A stretch of DNA of 64,000 nucleotides from Rutpela maculata (GCA_936432065.2 OW386290.2:137899677-137963676), one strand, 5' to 3'. Positions 33,159-44,990 are shown, numbered from the stretch's first letter. Made by a program: numbers and translations. Notes: generated from the letters alone by a model not told the origin.

Positions 33159-34021
33159 GCCATAGCTTTTAATAACCACTCTCCGGCGAGGAAGTGTGAT
33201 GGAAGAAAAATAATAATAATAATAATGTTTATTTGGAATTAAAAGATTACACAATGTAACAATAAACAATAAACAAATAAACACTCAGGTTTCGCAGAAG
33301 TATTCTAGTGACACTTGTTTGCGATTTTGAGTGTGTGAACATTTAATTTTTACACTATTTAATATCTATCTGTATATAATATTTACTTATATACTATAAT
33401 ACTACACATACACATAGTATTATAGTTAATATTTTGCTACCTATATACAGTTAGTTCACCAGTAAGATAAAAAAATAGCAAAAAAAATGTTGAATGTAAA
33501 AATGATCGCCTCCTCGTGGTGCATCTTGGAGAACACAATAAGTGGCCAAATGATCCTTCTTTGCAAATATCCATTTACATATTTACTGTACCCTTTTCAC
33601 AAGTGAAGCTTACCCAGAAGTACCTTTACATGGAATAATATAACAGAGAATAAACTATCATTTTCAACCCCTTACAGTGATTATCTTCAACGTCTATCTA
33701 TTAAATGCAGACATAAGAACCCATAGAAACCTTTCATTTTATTTTAATTTGCTCTGCAAATATTCTGTACTAGATGCTGTTCTAACATCTCTAAATAACG
33801 GCAGTTTTTCTTTATAGGGATACTATTAGGTAATCAGTATAAGTGTAATTTTTTTGATATGATTCTACATATTTCATAAATTAATAATCTTTTTTTCTAA
33901 CATTAGTTATCTATAGTGCCTGTCATCCCTAAACTGAAGTTGGTGTTGATTCATTTTAATCACCTTGTTTCTTATTTTTTAGTATTTGTAGCAGTGAATA
34001 CGATTCTACCACCTGAGTAGG
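33159..34021. other. LINE 3' end and AT-rich DNA
   Basis: CTCCGGCGAGGAAGTGTGAT at 33180 followed by (AAT)n at about 33208-33224 looks like the LINE 3' untranslated region and tail. From 33240 on I see AT-rich DNA with short hairpins (ACTATAATACTACACATACA region, 33394-33425) and no gene. Confidence 0.5.
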
Positions 34022-35520
34022 TAGTCCAATCAATGAATGCCCAAAAAGGGATTGTAGAGAACATTTTGGAGGGGAGAATTTTTCTCTTCAGGGATGTGTT
34101 GGGGCTAGTCAGGAGGTAAACATACTAAAAGTCCCCGCCCCTAGCCCCGCCGCTTCAGGGGGGAGGGGGGTGGAAAGATTCATTTTTTCGATTCTTCGCT
34201 TATAACTCGGAAACGACGCGTCGTATAGGAAAAGGTAATCTGTACAAAATTAAACGTAATTAAATTTCCCACAAGAATGTTTATATTCATTTTCTTCCTA
34301 TGTGTTATATTTTACGAGATATTCGCCAGCGAAAATCGATAATTAATAAAAAAAAAATCAATTGTGTACCTTGAATATTTCTATCAAAGCGGTTTACCGT
34401 AGTCTGCTAATAAATCACAGTCACAAAACAATCTTTATTTTACAACACTCGACGTATTTACTAACGTAAGTTTTGTCGAAGTCTAGACATTTCCTTAAAT
34501 ATACAGTGTGACTCACTTAAAATGAAGATACACTTATAACTTTTTCATTTTGTTTCCGATTTGAATCAAACTTTACTTAAGTATAGAACAAATTAGGATC
34601 TACTTGTGACCAGAAAATCATTCACCTGCTATAAAGGAAAAGCCACATGCGGTACCAAAATATGCTGAAAAAAATAAAACATTTTGAATGTTAGAAATTC
34701 TAAAAAATGCATCCAATCGGCGCCACAAACGTACATACACCAAAATTTGATTTGATTATTGATGGGGGATATTTCATACATAAGTTCATCTGGCAAAGGG
34801 GGTCCTCAGCTTCCGCAATTTGTGGTGGCTACGTAAAATTCATAATTCGTAAGATTAAAAATTAATATGATTTTTAATCTTTTTCCTCATATTTTGGTAC
34901 CGCATATAGTTTTGCCTTTATAGCAGGTAAATGATTTTCTGGTCATAAGTAGATCCTAATTTGTTCTATACTTGAGTAAAATTTGATTCAAATCAGAAAC
35001 AAAATGAAAAAGTTATAAGGGTATCTTCATTTTAAGTGAGTCACACTGTATATTTAAGGAAAAGTCTAGACTTCGACAAAATATTACGTTAGTAAATACG
35101 TCGAGTGTTGTAAAATAAAGATTGTTTTGTCACTGTGATTTATTAGCAGACCACGGTAAACCGCTTTGATAGAAATATTCAAGGTACACAATTGATTTTT
35201 TTTTATTAATTATCAATTTTCGCTGGCGAATATCTCGTAAAATATAACACATAGGAAGAAAATGAATATAAACATTCTCGTGGGAAATTTAATTACGTTT
35301 AATTTTGCATAGATTACCTTTTTTCGTACGACGCATCGTTTCCGAGTTATTAGCGAAGAAGCGAAAAAAGGAACCTTTCCACCCCCCTCTCTTACTGAAG
35401 CGGCGGGGCTAGGGGCGGGGACTTTTAGTATGTTTACCTCCTGACTACCCCCAACACATTCCTGAAGAGAAAAATTCTCCCCTCCAAAATGTTCTCTACA
35501 ACTCTTTCATTGACTGGACT
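34022..35520. mobile_element. Foldback element of 1.5 kb, arms of about 660 bp
   Basis: The ends AGTCCAATCAATGA and TCATTGACTGGACT are inverted repeats. Pairing then continues through AGAACATTTTGGAGGGGAGA, a C/G-rich CCCCGCCCCTAGCCCCGCCG segment (34133; partner near 35402), ATATTCGCCAGCGAAAATCG and AGTGTGACTCACTTAAAATG (partners 34507 and 35033), with only scattered mismatches. The unique centre is about 34690-34860. The small frames inside are not conserved proteins. Confidence 0.9.
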
Positions 35521-36440
35521 AATAGTAGTTTGGTTGTTTTTGAGGTTGCTAAATAACTCGCTATTTGTTCTTTATTAAAAAATGTGTTGACTAAAACCAT
35601 AAAGATCTATTGTAATATTACGTGCGGTAAATATTTTTCATATTGATATAGAGGTAGTTTTTCGTAATAAGGATACTCACGTCGAGACAAAGTGAATGTA
35701 TGTCCCTTTTACTAGTAGAAAATAATTTGGTGCATTACTAAGTGCCGCGGCATTTTTTAGTATCCGATACTGTGAATAGAATTGTACCCCGAATAGGGAA
35801 GTTTGGTGGTTTCCAGGGTCGCTAACTAAAGCGCTTTCTTGTAATAATACTTGCTGCGAATATTATTTCATACCCTTAAAGGGGTTGTTTTTGAAAACGG
35901 GGATTCTGAGGTCAGGAACAGTTGAAGGTCTGGCTCAACTAATATTAAAAAATCATTTTGTACATTTTTAATCACCAATTTTCCTAATATTAGATGCTGA
36001 ATCTTGAGCCTTTTCCAACCATTTTATCTGGGTTTTATGCGTTCCGGGATAGGGGCCAAAAATCAGCTATTTTTAACATTGTCCTTTGGCTCTTGAATAA
36101 TAAATACCCTATATGAGAAATCGAGCTAAAATTTGTATAGAGACAACTGTGAATCGAATACGCTACAATTTGCCGATAAGAAAGTGCCTAATAGTCGATC
36201 TCGAAATTTCGACTCATTTAGATGAGTTTAGTAGGCCTTGAAATTATGAAAATTACAAATTTTTCAAAACAGTTAAATAATCGAGAAATATATTTCAAAA
36301 AAAGGAAATTTTATAGCGACCAACGCGTTCCAAAATAACGCAGGTATTAAATAGCACACACTGGATATTCGTCATGACTATTTCATGAATAAAAATTTAG
36401 GCAAAGGAAAACAAATTTATTAGATATAGGAAGTAAATTT

Positions 36441-36468
36441 AAAAAATAAATAAATAAATAAATAAATC
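36441..36468. repeat. (AAAT)n microsatellite
   Basis: Six to seven AAAT units. Confidence 0.9.
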
Positions 36469-36750
36469 ACCAAATCTTGAACATTTTGGGCCGTTATTCT
36501 CTCACATTTTTTACAACTGACGTGAACTGACGGTTGCAAGAATTATTGTAATGATGCCGACTTTTCAAACACAAAGGAAAATTTGCCTCTGAAAAACAGG
36601 TTGGTTGCTTCATTCTGGCTTTTTATTGGTTGAGCAACCCTGGTAAAATTTTAAATGTTAAATTTTGTTGAAGCGAAACTATTTTTTGATTAAAATGATT
36701 TTGATTGGACGAAATTTATAGCAATGAAATAGTCTTTAATAAAAATAAGG

Positions 36751-36918
36751 TACTGTCGTGAGCAAAAAAAATTGGACAACAATTTTTTTCTAATGTAAAT
36801 CTGTCTGTATTTGCACACTTGCAATGAATTTTGACAAATAACTACAATGTCACAAAAATTAAAGTTTTAGCAAAAATACGATATAAGACTTGTCCCATTT
36901 TTTTTGCGCACGACACTA
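36751..36918. mobile_element. Short mariner-type MITE (168 bp with TA)
   Basis: The ends are TA-CTGTCGTGAGCAAAAAAAATT and AATTTTTTTGCGCACGACAC-TA style inverted repeats flanked by TA. GGACAACAATTTTT near the left matches the TTGTCCCATTT end on the right. Such CTGTCGTG elements are Tc1/mariner-like. Confidence 0.7.
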
Positions 36919-36996
36919 CAAAAGAAAGATTAAAAATACAATTTTTATTACTTCAATTAGAAATTCTAAGTTGAATCAGTAAATAGTTTTACTTAC

Positions 36997-37475
36997 GTTA
37001 ATAAGAAATCGTGATAAGCAATATATTCCTTAAGCTTGTTTATACAAATTTGAAAGTCATCAGTATTATGTATCTGATCAAAATTCAGATCTTTTAATTT
37101 TTTGTTCAGTAATCGAAATTGTTCTACGGCCAATACAATCAAAATGCAGGTCAGTAAGCTTACTCCAGAATACATCATAAATCCAACAAATGAAACATAA
37201 ATTTCTAAGGCATATATCAGTAAAAATGGAACTCCTTCAGGAATGTAACAATCAAATACTGTCCGTTCTTTCATATACAATGGTCTTGAAACTGAGAACA
37301 GACTGCCAACTCCCAGAGACATTAAATACAATTTTTGCGAATTCGGATTAAGATATATTAACAAGCTCTTGTTTAGATTATCCTGATAGTTAATATCCCA
37401 GAAATGCTTCACAAGTTCTAGGCATCGACATATTTCATTTTTGTAGAATATTACAATTCCATATTTAATTATTGC
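36997..37475 (-). CDS. Odorant receptor (7tm_6), exon 2
   Basis: On the - strand the acceptor is CATATTTTTAG before 37475 and the donor is GTAAGT from 36996. The 159 codons plus two bases read AIIKYGIVIFYKNEICRCLE, FWDINYQD, a hydrophobic LYLMSLGVGSLFSVS, the extracellular CYIPEGVPFLLIYALEIYV and a membrane segment SFVGFMMYSGVSLLTCILIV followed by LAVEQFRLLNKKL. This is the usual layout of the second to fourth membrane helices of insect odorant receptors (seven-helix ligand-gated channels with inverted topology, in dendrites of olfactory neurons). No stop or frameshift is present. The following exons were not found. Confidence 0.75.
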
Positions 37476-38021
37476 CTAAAAATATGTAGGTATTGATTTC
37501 GCATATACAGCGTGTGTAAAAAATGTTGAAACATGAACGTAACTTTTAAAATATTGATTGTATAAAAAACCCCTGGACAGGTTGATTTTTATTTTCAATT
37601 ACACAACTTTTGGCGCAATTTATAATTTTTATTTTTCACACCCCCATCCCGAGCTACTCTAACTTTCGTCATGTGATTTGCTTCCCGAACGCATCCAATA
37701 CAATGTTGTTTTAAGGAAAAGAAAACATTAATAATAGTATATTATGAAACGATGCTATAATGAAGGATATTATTATTGAGGATGGAGATTACAACTCGAG
37801 CGAGCGCAGCGAGCGAGTGTTGTAACCATCCGACGTAATAATAGCCACTATTATAGTGAGTTGTATACTATACTTTATATACGACTAACCTGTGTATAAA
37901 ATATAATGATATATACATAATATATAAACTCATAAAAAAATGTTAATTTTTAAATTATTTGTTTCTTTTCAAAAAAATGTAAGTTAATGTTTGTATCTGT
38001 CAGCTAAGTCAGCAAAATAGG
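37476..38021. other. Odorant-receptor intron, left part
   Basis: No exon is seen. It contains a hairpin at about 37770-37870 with ACAACTCGAGCGAGCGCAGC in its centre, of the same type as the hairpin at 22852-22951, followed by the shared TATACTATACTTTAT block. Confidence 0.5.
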
Positions 38022-39316
38022 CTAATAGACTGGCGGTACATGACCAGTCAGGTGCAATGTTTTTAAAATGTATGGCAATCATATACAGGGCCATTCACGG
38101 AAAGCGGGTATTAGACGTTTCTTGGGATCTATCAAGTTTAGAAATTTGAAAATTGGTATGAGGGGGTTTTTAGATATGGCGGATCCAACGAAAATATTTT
38201 CATGCTTGTGCTACTTCCGCTTATACCGGATGTAGCACCTAACTCTGTTATTTTAAATGTATTTTATTGCGTATTTCGATTCCTCATACAATTTTAGCTT
38301 GGGTTTATGTACCATAACATACTCTTAAACATACCGGTTTTCGAGATAATTAATATTTTTGGAGATTTTTGACGGTTCCCACCCTTCGGAAAAAAAATCA
38401 TGTAGCCGATTAGGAAATTTTCTTTTAAAACTCTCACAAGTATCCTATGACCTAACTAAAAGTTCTCTTATGTTTTCACAATATCATACAGAGTATTTTA
38501 TTTTCACAGTCGAACATTGTTTTAGTTTAAATGTCAAAAAGTAATTTTTTTCAAATGGAACCCCCTGTATATTTTCACAGAATCTAATAGAGGATTGAAT
38601 TCTGCATCGATTGATGTTACCATTCCCTATATCTATCTCTCTTTGTTTTCTTATTATGGACGAATATTTGTTAAACGTACAAACAAAATCAGCACTGTTT
38701 GTTAATAGGCAATACAAGTCATAACTTGGTTCCTTTTTTATCATAAACGAAAATAATCATGTAGATAATTGATAATCATTTGTTTATTATCAAGATGACA
38801 GCTTCAAAAACGAGAGATTAGATTTATAACAAATACTTTGGGACAAAAATTTACAAAATTAATGAAAATGCAAATTTTAGGCAGTCGTCGCGTGCAGAAG
38901 GGTGTGCAAATCGATTTTTTTTGTTTTTTTTTAATTTTAAAATGGATGCCAATAGTGCCAAATGAAAAGCCTTGAAAAAGAATCCAGCGGAAATTCATTG
39001 GCATGCAGTTTCCGCGCGCAAAACAACCTTTGATGCGCACATTAAAACGTAAAATTTTTTGGTGTTCTTGATTTTGGATGATTTTGATTTTGGATTTTTT
39101 TCAAGGCTTTTCGTTTGGCACTATTTTCATCCATTTTAAAATAAAAAAAAAAACACAAAAAAATAAAACAAAAAAAATCGATTTGCACAGCCTTCTGCAC
39201 GCGACGACTGCCTAACATTTGCGTTTCTGGCATATTCATGGTAATTTCATTCATATGATTGGCATGCATTTTAGAAACGTTGCATCTGACTGGTCATGTA
39301 CCGCTAGTCTATAATA
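38022..39316. mobile_element. Foldback element, about 1.3 kb, with a second foldback inside
   Basis: Outer arms: AATAGACTGGCGGTACATGA to GGCAATCATAT (38024-38085) and ATATGATTGGCATGCATTTT to TAGTCTATAAT (39252-39315), about 62 bp. Inside, 38862-38990 (AGGCAGTCGTCGCGTGCAGA ... AAAAGCCTTGAAAAAG) pairs with 39092-39220 (TTTTCAAGGCTTTTCG ... CTGCACGCGACGACTGCCTA). No gene. Confidence 0.85.
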
Positions 39317-39984
39317 ATACATTTTCAGAAAGCGAGTTAGTTTTTTTCTGAATATGCCAGTCCATGAAACTTTGGTACTGATTATCATAAAAACTGTTTG
39401 ATTTCTGTGGTAGTAAACCAGATGCTGTTGCTTCTGCTCCTTCAGTTATTTCTGGTGGAGTACACTTTACATGCTATCAACCACAAAGCTAACACAATCA
39501 AACACAATTCCACAAAACCCGTTTTTACTTTGATTGTTTACGACGACGTCTGTTTATTTTTTTTTTCATAGTTACCGGTCTCTATGGCATTTTTAATGTG
39601 CACAGATAGACCGATTCATGCATAATTTTCTGATTGGTACACGAGGGGGTATAATGACCAGAACTCCTTCATCATAATTCCCTGTGGGATTAACTGATGG
39701 CATTATATACCAAAAATCACCCATTTAATGTTCATATTATTTGTTAGTCGTGTATAACATTAATTATTGAAAGAAAATTATCGAATTATCTAATGAGAGA
39801 ATCGCAGGCACGGAATTGGAAGTTCAAAACCATTTTTTTTATGTGCTAGGGGGAACATTTATATTACGAGCGTTAAACATTTTCAATTCCCTTTCTTTTT
39901 ATAAAAATTACTAAAATTCCCTGATTTCCCACTAAATTTTAAAAATTTCCTGACTTATCCCCGATATTTTTAGGCAACTTCAAA
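39317..39984. other. Odorant-receptor intron, AT-rich part without a gene
   Basis: No exon, repeat or conserved frame was recognised. Confidence 0.45.
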
Positions 39985-40500
39985 TTCCCTGACTTTTCCA
40001 GGTGCTCCAGATTTTCCTGTGGTCGCTATGTACCATATATCTTTCAAATCCTTCAAATTGTTTGACCTATTGTTATAGACGTAACCCTTCGAATGACTCC
40101 ATAAAAAAAGTCGGGGGTGTAACATCAGGAGATCTAGCTGGCCATTCAATTGACTTCTGCCTATCCGTCGGCTTGGAAACACCTTACTCAAGTACTGTTA
40201 CGTCAATTCTATAGTGTGGAGGAACACCATCTTGCTGGAACCATACGCCATCGGCTACTGATAAACCTTTACCGGGAAAAATTGGAGCGATTGCGGAACT
40301 ATGTGGGTTTGCAATAAGTCCAGGCAAATTACGGATGTTAAATCATCTTCTATAAAATGTGGTCCAATAAAATGATATCCAATCATACCGAACCACAGAT
40401 TAATTTTTGCTGTGTTGTGTATGCAAAGGTAACATCTAATGAGAGTTGTTCCTGGACCAATAAATGTATCAATCGATCAATTTAGATAAAATGTCACTTA
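39985..40500 (-). pseudogene. Tc1/mariner-type transposase relic in the odorant-receptor intron
   Basis: Read on the - strand across frame breaks: a GVWFQQDGVPPHY block (second catalytic Asp region, about 40225-40260), then SIEWPARSPDVTP and FFMESFEGL (third catalytic Asp region, about 40090-40160). This is the C-terminal half of an IS630/Tc1/mariner DDE/D transposase. Frames shift several times and stops interrupt. The ends of the element were not identified. Confidence 0.7.
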
Positions 40501-40681
40501 ATAAAAAAAATATTTGAAATATCATTGTTACATCTTTCCTGCATAATTTCACAAAATTCCTGACAATTCCTGATACAAATAAACATTATATGGATACAGT
40601 ATCTCTTTTTTGAAAAGACTTTGGACAAATATCAAAATCATCGGCAAGTTTCAGTAAAAACTACCTTGGATTTCTACAAAC

Positions 40682-40927
40682 TAAATATAGATAAATATCA
40701 CATACAGCACTTACTTGAGCTGTTATAGTAATTGATTCGAGGTATTCCAATTTAGTTTCCAAAACAAGGGTTACGATTGAAAGACTAGCTATAACATACA
40801 GCATTACATGGTTGAAAATCACAACTGGCTTTACCATTGTCTTTTGTGGGTGCACTCCAACAAGACTAAGGATTTTAAAACAGAACAGAAAATTCTGTTC
40901 TGACATGATGTTCGAATGAAGTTGCAT
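40682..40927 (-). CDS. Odorant receptor (7tm_6), exon 1
   Basis: ATG at 40927 (MQLHSNIMSEQNFLFCFKIL); a second ATG at 40906 (MSEQNFLF) would also suit the family. Features are the F-K-I-L-S-L-V-G-V-H-P start of odorant receptors, then membrane helix 1 (VVIFNHVMLYVIASLSIVTL) and LEYLESITITAQVSAVCDIY. The end is uncertain. A phase-0 donor GTTTGT after 40682 joins in frame to exon 2 (phase 0). A stronger-looking GTAGTT after 40665 would not keep frame unless another exon lies between. The promoter was not identified. Confidence 0.65.
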
Positions 40928-41540
40928 TAGAATTACTAGACATTTTACAGTTAAAGAAAAATATTCTGATAAATAGTTAATTATAGGAATGAATAATATT
41001 CAGTGCAAGCAATAAGAACTGTGTAATTAATGATATTTTATAATAATAAAGTAAAAGAAGAATAAAATATTTATGCAAGTATCTGCTTGCTACAATGTAA
41101 AATCTCCACGTCATTGTTAATGCTACCTACTACCTATCATTAGATACCTCAATGTTCAGCTGCATTGCATATTATATTTATTCATCAATAATTTTCTTAT
41201 TATTCTTATTCTAATATTGTTATTTGTTTGAAAACATAATCAGGTATTTTCTACAATCAATTAAAAAGAAATATGTTGGAATATGGAGCAAATAATTAGA
41301 GATTATGAAAATTTTTACTGTTCTAAACAATATTAAGAATTATGAAAAACTAATAATCAGATAAATGTATATTCATAAAAATTTAAAAAATGTTTTAATG
41401 TAATCGTGTTCAGTGAATGCTGACAATTAGCTGATCTAACCTTTTTTGTAATTGGTTACAATATGATATATAATTATGGTTCTTTTAACCAGAACGTTTT
41501 ATTAATTAAATCGTGTCCATTACAAGTAAATACATCATTA
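40928..41540. other. AT-rich region upstream of the odorant receptor
   Basis: It should contain the promoter, but no clear TATA or initiator arrangement can be picked out in this AT-rich DNA. Confidence 0.4.
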
Positions 41541-41710
41541 GAGAATATTATTTAGGTATTAAGCAAATCACAACTTACACACTTTTTTATTTATTATGAA
41601 ATTACCTTTTTTCTGTATATTGTTACCCTAATCTGGGCACGCTAATTACTAGTTAGGTAAATATTTTAAAACACTCATTATTAGAGAACCAATCAAAACA
41701 GCTACTCTTC
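41540..41710 (+). repeat. Left half of dispersed repeat B (split by a 5.8-kb insertion)
   Basis: TAGAGAATATTATTTAGGTA, ATCTGGGCACGCTAATTACT, AAACACTCATTATTAGAG and CTACTCTTCTAG match 63105-63280. In the intact unit the next bases are CTAATACTGACGAAGTATTG, which are found instead at 47474-47494. Confidence 0.8.
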
Positions 41711-41805
41711 TAGTAGTCCGGCGGTGTAAGAATTATGCATAAGCGGTTAAAAGCGATTTCTCTTTTCTGTCATGTCAGTAGGGACCTAAGGACCCTATTC
41801 AGAAC

Positions 41806-44700
41806 GGGTGTAACGCCACCTAGTGTCATTACAGTCTAATACCAAATATTTTGGGGTATTTATTTACCGGGATTCAAAGAAATAAAAGCGTTAGTACGGC
41901 TTCCGTTTAGTAGAGGGCGTGAAAGGGTAATAATTCGATACACGAATCGATAAACGCGATAAGAAAGGCGTGTTCGTCCTTTTTAGTTTGAACGTTGACA
42001 ATATAAGACGTGTACCGCCCAACTTGCCTAAATGATTGTTTCAATCGCCTTAATTGGACCAAGCCGTAAGTTATTTTGTTGTTAAATTACCCTATGAGAT
42101 AAATATTAACTGTCGCTGTCTCTATTTTAGATTCAGATTGATACAACCATTTAGCCGGTGCCAGCGTTTGTTAAATACAACCATTTAACCAATACCAGCA
42201 TTTATCAAATACAACCATTTAATTAATACAAGCATTTATTGAATACAAGCATTTAATCAATATACATAATATCCAGTATGTACAGACTGTAAATTGTAAC
42301 CGTAAAAGTACCGTCATCAAGTTTTGTTATGGGTAGATGGTATAAATTTCAAGGCGTGATTTTAAGATTTTAAAAATGGCTACTTATGGTACCTTACTGA
42401 ACAGTAAATCGAATTGAAGTATTATTGCACGGCTACGGCGTATCCTTCTGTTATTCAAGACCCTGGAAATTAATTTTGACAAACCTTATCGACCGTTTTG
42501 ATGCAACTGAATTTCCGGCAGAAAGATAAAGTTTGGGATTTTAATTTGGGAAGCCATTTTCCGGTAACGTTGGTGCAGTGATGGAAGCATGGTAACGAGG
42601 TCACGTGGTTAGCTGCGGGGATTTTGTTTATGTCGTATTGTCGGCAACCCAGACGAGAAGCTATAACCTAACTTTGCGAAAGTGCCAACTTCACTGTCGA
42701 TCCAACTTGTAGCAGTTCAATATTGAATAATCATCACGTGCCGTTATCTTGGAGTACCTCCTGGTTAGGACAACTGCAAGTTTTAATTTCAAGATAAGTG
42801 TATTTATGTTATTACCTTTACCCCTCTAACCAACTACTTAGACTTTCATAGCAACTACTGCCTCTGCAGGAATTATTTTATTAAGTCAGCAAAATTGTGC
42901 TATATATTCTTACATTCAAACTAGAAAGCGTTTAGCGATTAATTTCGTACGATTTTACTGTTTATATCTTTCGTTAAGTACGGATTTAAGGCCATAAGCC
43001 GAGGAAACAGTATTATTATTAGCAAATTTTCACTGATTATTTTATATTTTAGTGGTTTATGTATGGTACTGCCATAAAGCTACGTGGGGAGATTGGCTCT
43101 CAGCTACTACCTCTTACAATTTTGCATATTGTTTGGTTAACCCCAATTTTGAATTTTATACCTTATTATTGACCTTGTGGTCACATGTTGAAGTGCAGCT
43201 GTACTTGAACGTTCATTTGGCTATATAATTGTCTCTGTGTGAGCCCTATTGCTCAACATAATTGTCTGTGCTTAGAGCCTTATCGTGTATATACTTGGGT
43301 ACAGTGTGTCCCAAGTTTTTGTTAATTTTAATAGGTGAATTGTAGATATAAGGTTACCACGAGTAAATTTTGAGATTTTTTTAAATGTTATAGCTAACGC
43401 TATATTCATGGTTTCACGTCCTAGGTTAGTTGGTATTATAGTTTAGTAACAGAATTTTTCTGAGGGTTGAGAGTATACTATAGAGTATATGGTGCTTAGT
43501 GTTAAACAATTTGAAATTATATATAGCTACTAGGTTGTTACTTTCATAGTAGTGTTTTTACTTTGTACAGTACATTTTGCAGTGTAACTCTGTGCTCTAG
43601 TAAAGTTAACCGTAAGGTAGGGTTACTAGTAATTCAGCTTTAAATTTTCAAATTAAATTAAAATTTAGGCGTCAAAATTTACAGTGTGTGCAGTATTTCT
43701 AGCAAAATATATCGGTAGGAAGTTTGCTTCCCTTGGTCTATCCTGTCGAGAAATTATTTTATTTTACCTCGACTATTTTGTTTTGCTATAAATATTCGAT
43801 ATCTGCATTCAAGATTTTAGCCTTCAAGTTACTATCTCATGTCATACCGAGTGTCAGTTCTAAATAATTTTTTTAAGGACTAGCCAAAAGTTTTTTTAAC
43901 AACTGTAATTTAAATCCTGTCCTTTCTGTCGCACGACGCTCGAACAACTGAAATTATAAGTTTCGAATCGCGTGATTTAGTTGGATACTCTTTTGAATTA
44001 ATTTGTTGCCAGGCTTAACTTTACTGGGGTTTGTTTATTATAGTCCAGTTAAAATTGGGAAATTCTTTATGGTCTCCCTTGTGTAGAAAATTGTTTAGCG
44101 CTAGAGTCATCGATTGTTACTGAGTTTAATGATAAGTGGTACTAACTTTTTAGCTTTATCGTGTATGTTATAGATTTAAATTGATTTCAACATTAATCAT
44201 ATTGTCGTTACTAACCTAACTAAATTTTAAATTCCCTATTAAATTATTGTTATTTTATTTTCTTGTTTCTCTGGTATGTGTGCTGTATCTTATCTTCCTT
44301 TCTGACCTTTTTACAAGGTCTGGCGCCCAAAGCTTGAAATTTTGCAAACTAAAAACTCAAAATTTTTACAAAAAAAAAGTTTTTTTATTTTTTGATAAAA
44401 AAAATTTTTTGATTTTTTTAAATTTTTTTGAGAAACCTCGACTAATTCACTCTTGGCCGCCTTAGCGTTATTGTCGTTTACGCTTACCCATGGCCCTTGG
44501 CCTCCTAAAAAAACTGGCTAGCCGAGCCTAATTTGTTTTGGGTTATAGAGTATTACCTTTGTGTGTTCGAACACTTTAAGTCACCAGACAAATTAGTTTG
44601 TGTCGTACGGAGAATATACTTGTCTTATACTATGAATTGATTTGTAAGTGATAATGTCAGTTTGGGCTTATCCCATTTAATTTTATAGTAAAACTTCATA
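41806..44700. other. 2.9 kb of composite interior without a gene
   Basis: No open frame of note on either strand and no transposase motif. The base composition is less AT-skewed than the flanks in places. The only internal structure recognised is the CATTTA repeat at 42135-42275. An AAATTTTTTTG-rich stretch lies at 44355-44435. Confidence 0.5.
42135..42275 (+). repeat. Short tandem repeat with ATACAACCATTTAA core
   Basis: About eight degenerate units of 15-16 bp (ATACAACCATTTAACC, ATACCAGCATTTATCA, ATACAACCATTTAATT, ATACAAGCATTTATTG), alternating in pairs so that the real period is about 31-32 bp. Confidence 0.85.
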
Positions 44701-44719
44701 GCCAAGAACTCAACCACTT

Positions 44720-44990
44720 ATTAAAATATTCCCCAGCCGACTAGGAAACATTATACGGGAGCCCATCCGATCAGTCACTTTTAACTTCTGTACAGTCGCG
44801 CAAAGTACAGTTTGTGACCTAATGTCATTTTGGACTATTAATTCCGTTTCAGTCGTCGTAGCGAGATCATTTTTGGGTGTAGATTTATATTTTTGGGGGG
44901 CGAAAAACTTGATCATAATTGTCTCAAGGCCCTGAGGCCCATAGTACATAGGCCGTGGTACATAGTACCAAACCTCAACTCTCTTTTTTT
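44720..44990 (-). repeat. Segment C, inverted copy 1 (coding-like)
   Basis: On the - strand it reads YYGPQGLETIMIKFFAPQKY, STPKNDLATTTETELIVQND, QTVLCATVQKLKVTD. The inverted partner at 47150-47378 reads the same with a few changes. The match to the partner is high at DNA level. Function unknown; it may be part of an element protein or an untranslated conserved end. Confidence 0.65.

Larger units (their letters stand above)
31331..36363. mobile_element. Large inverted-repeat element (about 5 kb) with nested insertions
   Basis: Outer ends: ACAGTGTGTGGTATTTAATA ... GGAACGCGTTGG on the left and CCAACGCGTTCC ... GGTATTAAATAGCACACACT on the right. Pairing resumes further in: CTATCCCGGAACGCATAAAA (32125) with TTTTATGCGTTCCGGGATAG (36034), and CCAGACCTTCAACTGATCC (32444) with GTTGAAGGTCTGGCTCAAC (35920). 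Arms span about 31331-32510 and 35880-36363, the left one enlarged by a separate MITE (31598-32093). The middle holds a LINE fragment and another foldback (34022-35520). Confidence 0.75.
35521..36996. other. Right part of the large inverted-repeat element, then AT-rich DNA
   Basis: 35521-35880 is unassigned AT-rich DNA and 35880-36363 is the right arm of the 5-kb element. From 36364 on, a short (AAAT)n microsatellite (36441-36468) and a MITE (36751-36918) are present. No odorant-receptor exon is recognised here although downstream exons would be expected on this side. Confidence 0.5.

Noticed and set aside
32894..33284. Open frames of 69-83 codons on the - strand
   Set aside because: Antisense to the LINE fragment and its tail; no conserved motif.
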